Below are positions 5,208-5,402 of a DNA stretch of 5,402 nt, in pieces; the first letter of the stretch is position 1; each line of letters opens with the position of its first letter. The position numbers and the translations under genes are program-made. The DNA lies in NCBI GenBank assembly GCA_001940725.1, contig MDVR01000090.1, positions 1 through 5,402 of the forward strand, given 5' to 3'. The notes beneath the pieces are model-generated. The model was not told the DNA's origin. It made no database searches and saw only the letters and a program-made list of their open reading frames with translations. This DNA is from Candidatus Heimdallarchaeota archaeon LC_2. GTDB lineage: Archaea > Asgardarchaeota > Heimdallarchaeia > Heimdallarchaeales > Kariarchaeaceae.

Positions 5208-5402
5208 ATGGCAGACAATGGAGACACAAAACAAACACAATCTTCTAGCCCAGGAACAGATACTAATCTAAAATATTGGGACCCAGAAAATGAGAAATTT
5301 TGGGAAGAGCATGGTAAATCAATAGGAACTAGAAATTTATGGATTTCAATTCCCAATCTATTGTTAGGATTTGCGGTATGGATTATTTGGTCTGTTGTAA
5401 TC
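5208..5402 (+). CDS. narK: NarK-type nitrate/nitrite transporter, N-terminal part (right copy, runs off window)
   Basis: The first 65 codons of narK2 are repeated here, identical to the complete gene at 556-2208. They cover the hydrophilic N-terminus with its WDPENEKFWEE stretch and most of TM1. The window ends within the gene, so whether a second complete copy exists cannot be seen. In this orientation it lies downstream of narK1-orf50, with orf140 in the opposite direction between them. Confidence 0.85.
   Translation, partial: MADNGDTKQTQSSSPGTDTNLKYWDPENEKFWEEHGKSIGTRNLWISIPNLLLGFAVWIIWSVVI

Larger units (their letters stand above)
3908..5402 (-). repeat. Right arm of the large inverted repeat (continues beyond window)
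   Basis: This is the reverse complement of 2014-3508 with no mismatch seen in the parts compared. It holds the narK1 3' end, orf50, orf140, the promoter region and the first 65 codons of narK2. The symmetry is still intact at the last base of the window, so the true arm length is unknown; it may reach mobB and beyond. Confidence 0.97.

Noticed and set aside
2014..5402. Interpretation of the inverted repeat as a composite transposon or insertion-sequence ends
   Set aside because: There is no transposase in or near the arms, the arm edge lies within a gene, and the arms hold ordinary chromosomal genes.
1..5402. CRISPR array, tRNA or rRNA genes
   Set aside because: I saw no regularly spaced repeats, cloverleaf-like blocks or rRNA-like GC-rich segments on either strand.

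Overview
The window is AT-rich (about one-third G+C by eye) and carries part of a nitrate-transport and molybdenum-cofactor locus. The genes are mobB (molybdopterin-guanine dinucleotide synthesis, needed by nitrate reductase), a NarK-type nitrate/nitrite transporter (narK2-like), the C-terminal half of a second nitrate transporter of the NarK1/NasA type, and two small membrane-protein genes of unknown function. No start has a convincing Shine-Dalgarno sequence. The narK2-like start has a TATA-like box centred about 26-27 bases upstream of an ATG, the spacing of a leaderless archaeal gene. An AT-rich archaeon capable of nitrate metabolism is therefore my best guess, but this is inference and I cannot name the lineage.

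The dominant structure is a very large inverted repeat. Bases 2014-3508 and 3908-5402 are reverse complements (paired positions sum to 7416). I saw no mismatch in the parts I compared, and the axis is at 3708. The arms are at least 1,495 bp and the right one runs off the window. The 399-bp spacer (3509-3907) lies inside the narK1-like gene. Everything in the right half after the spacer is thus a mirror copy of the left half.

From left to right the layout is: mobB (minus, runs off the left edge), narK2-like (minus, complete), a divergent promoter region of about 420 bp, orf140 (plus), orf50 (minus, convergent with orf140), and a 66-codon 3' fragment of narK1 (minus). Then comes the fold-back junction at 3508/3509, followed by narK1 C-terminal half (plus), orf50 (plus), orf140 (minus), the promoter region, and the first 65 codons of narK2 (plus).

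The parsimonious underlying locus, written in the right-hand orientation, is narK1 > orf50 > < orf140, narK2 > mobB >. The two transporters would exchange nitrate and nitrite across the membrane and MobB would help finish the cofactor of a molybdenum enzyme, presumably a nitrate reductase encoded nearby. The near-perfect palindrome with one skipped-then-inverted segment looks like a fold-back chimera of the kind made by multiple displacement amplification or misassembly. A genuine, very recent inverted duplication cannot be excluded from sequence alone.
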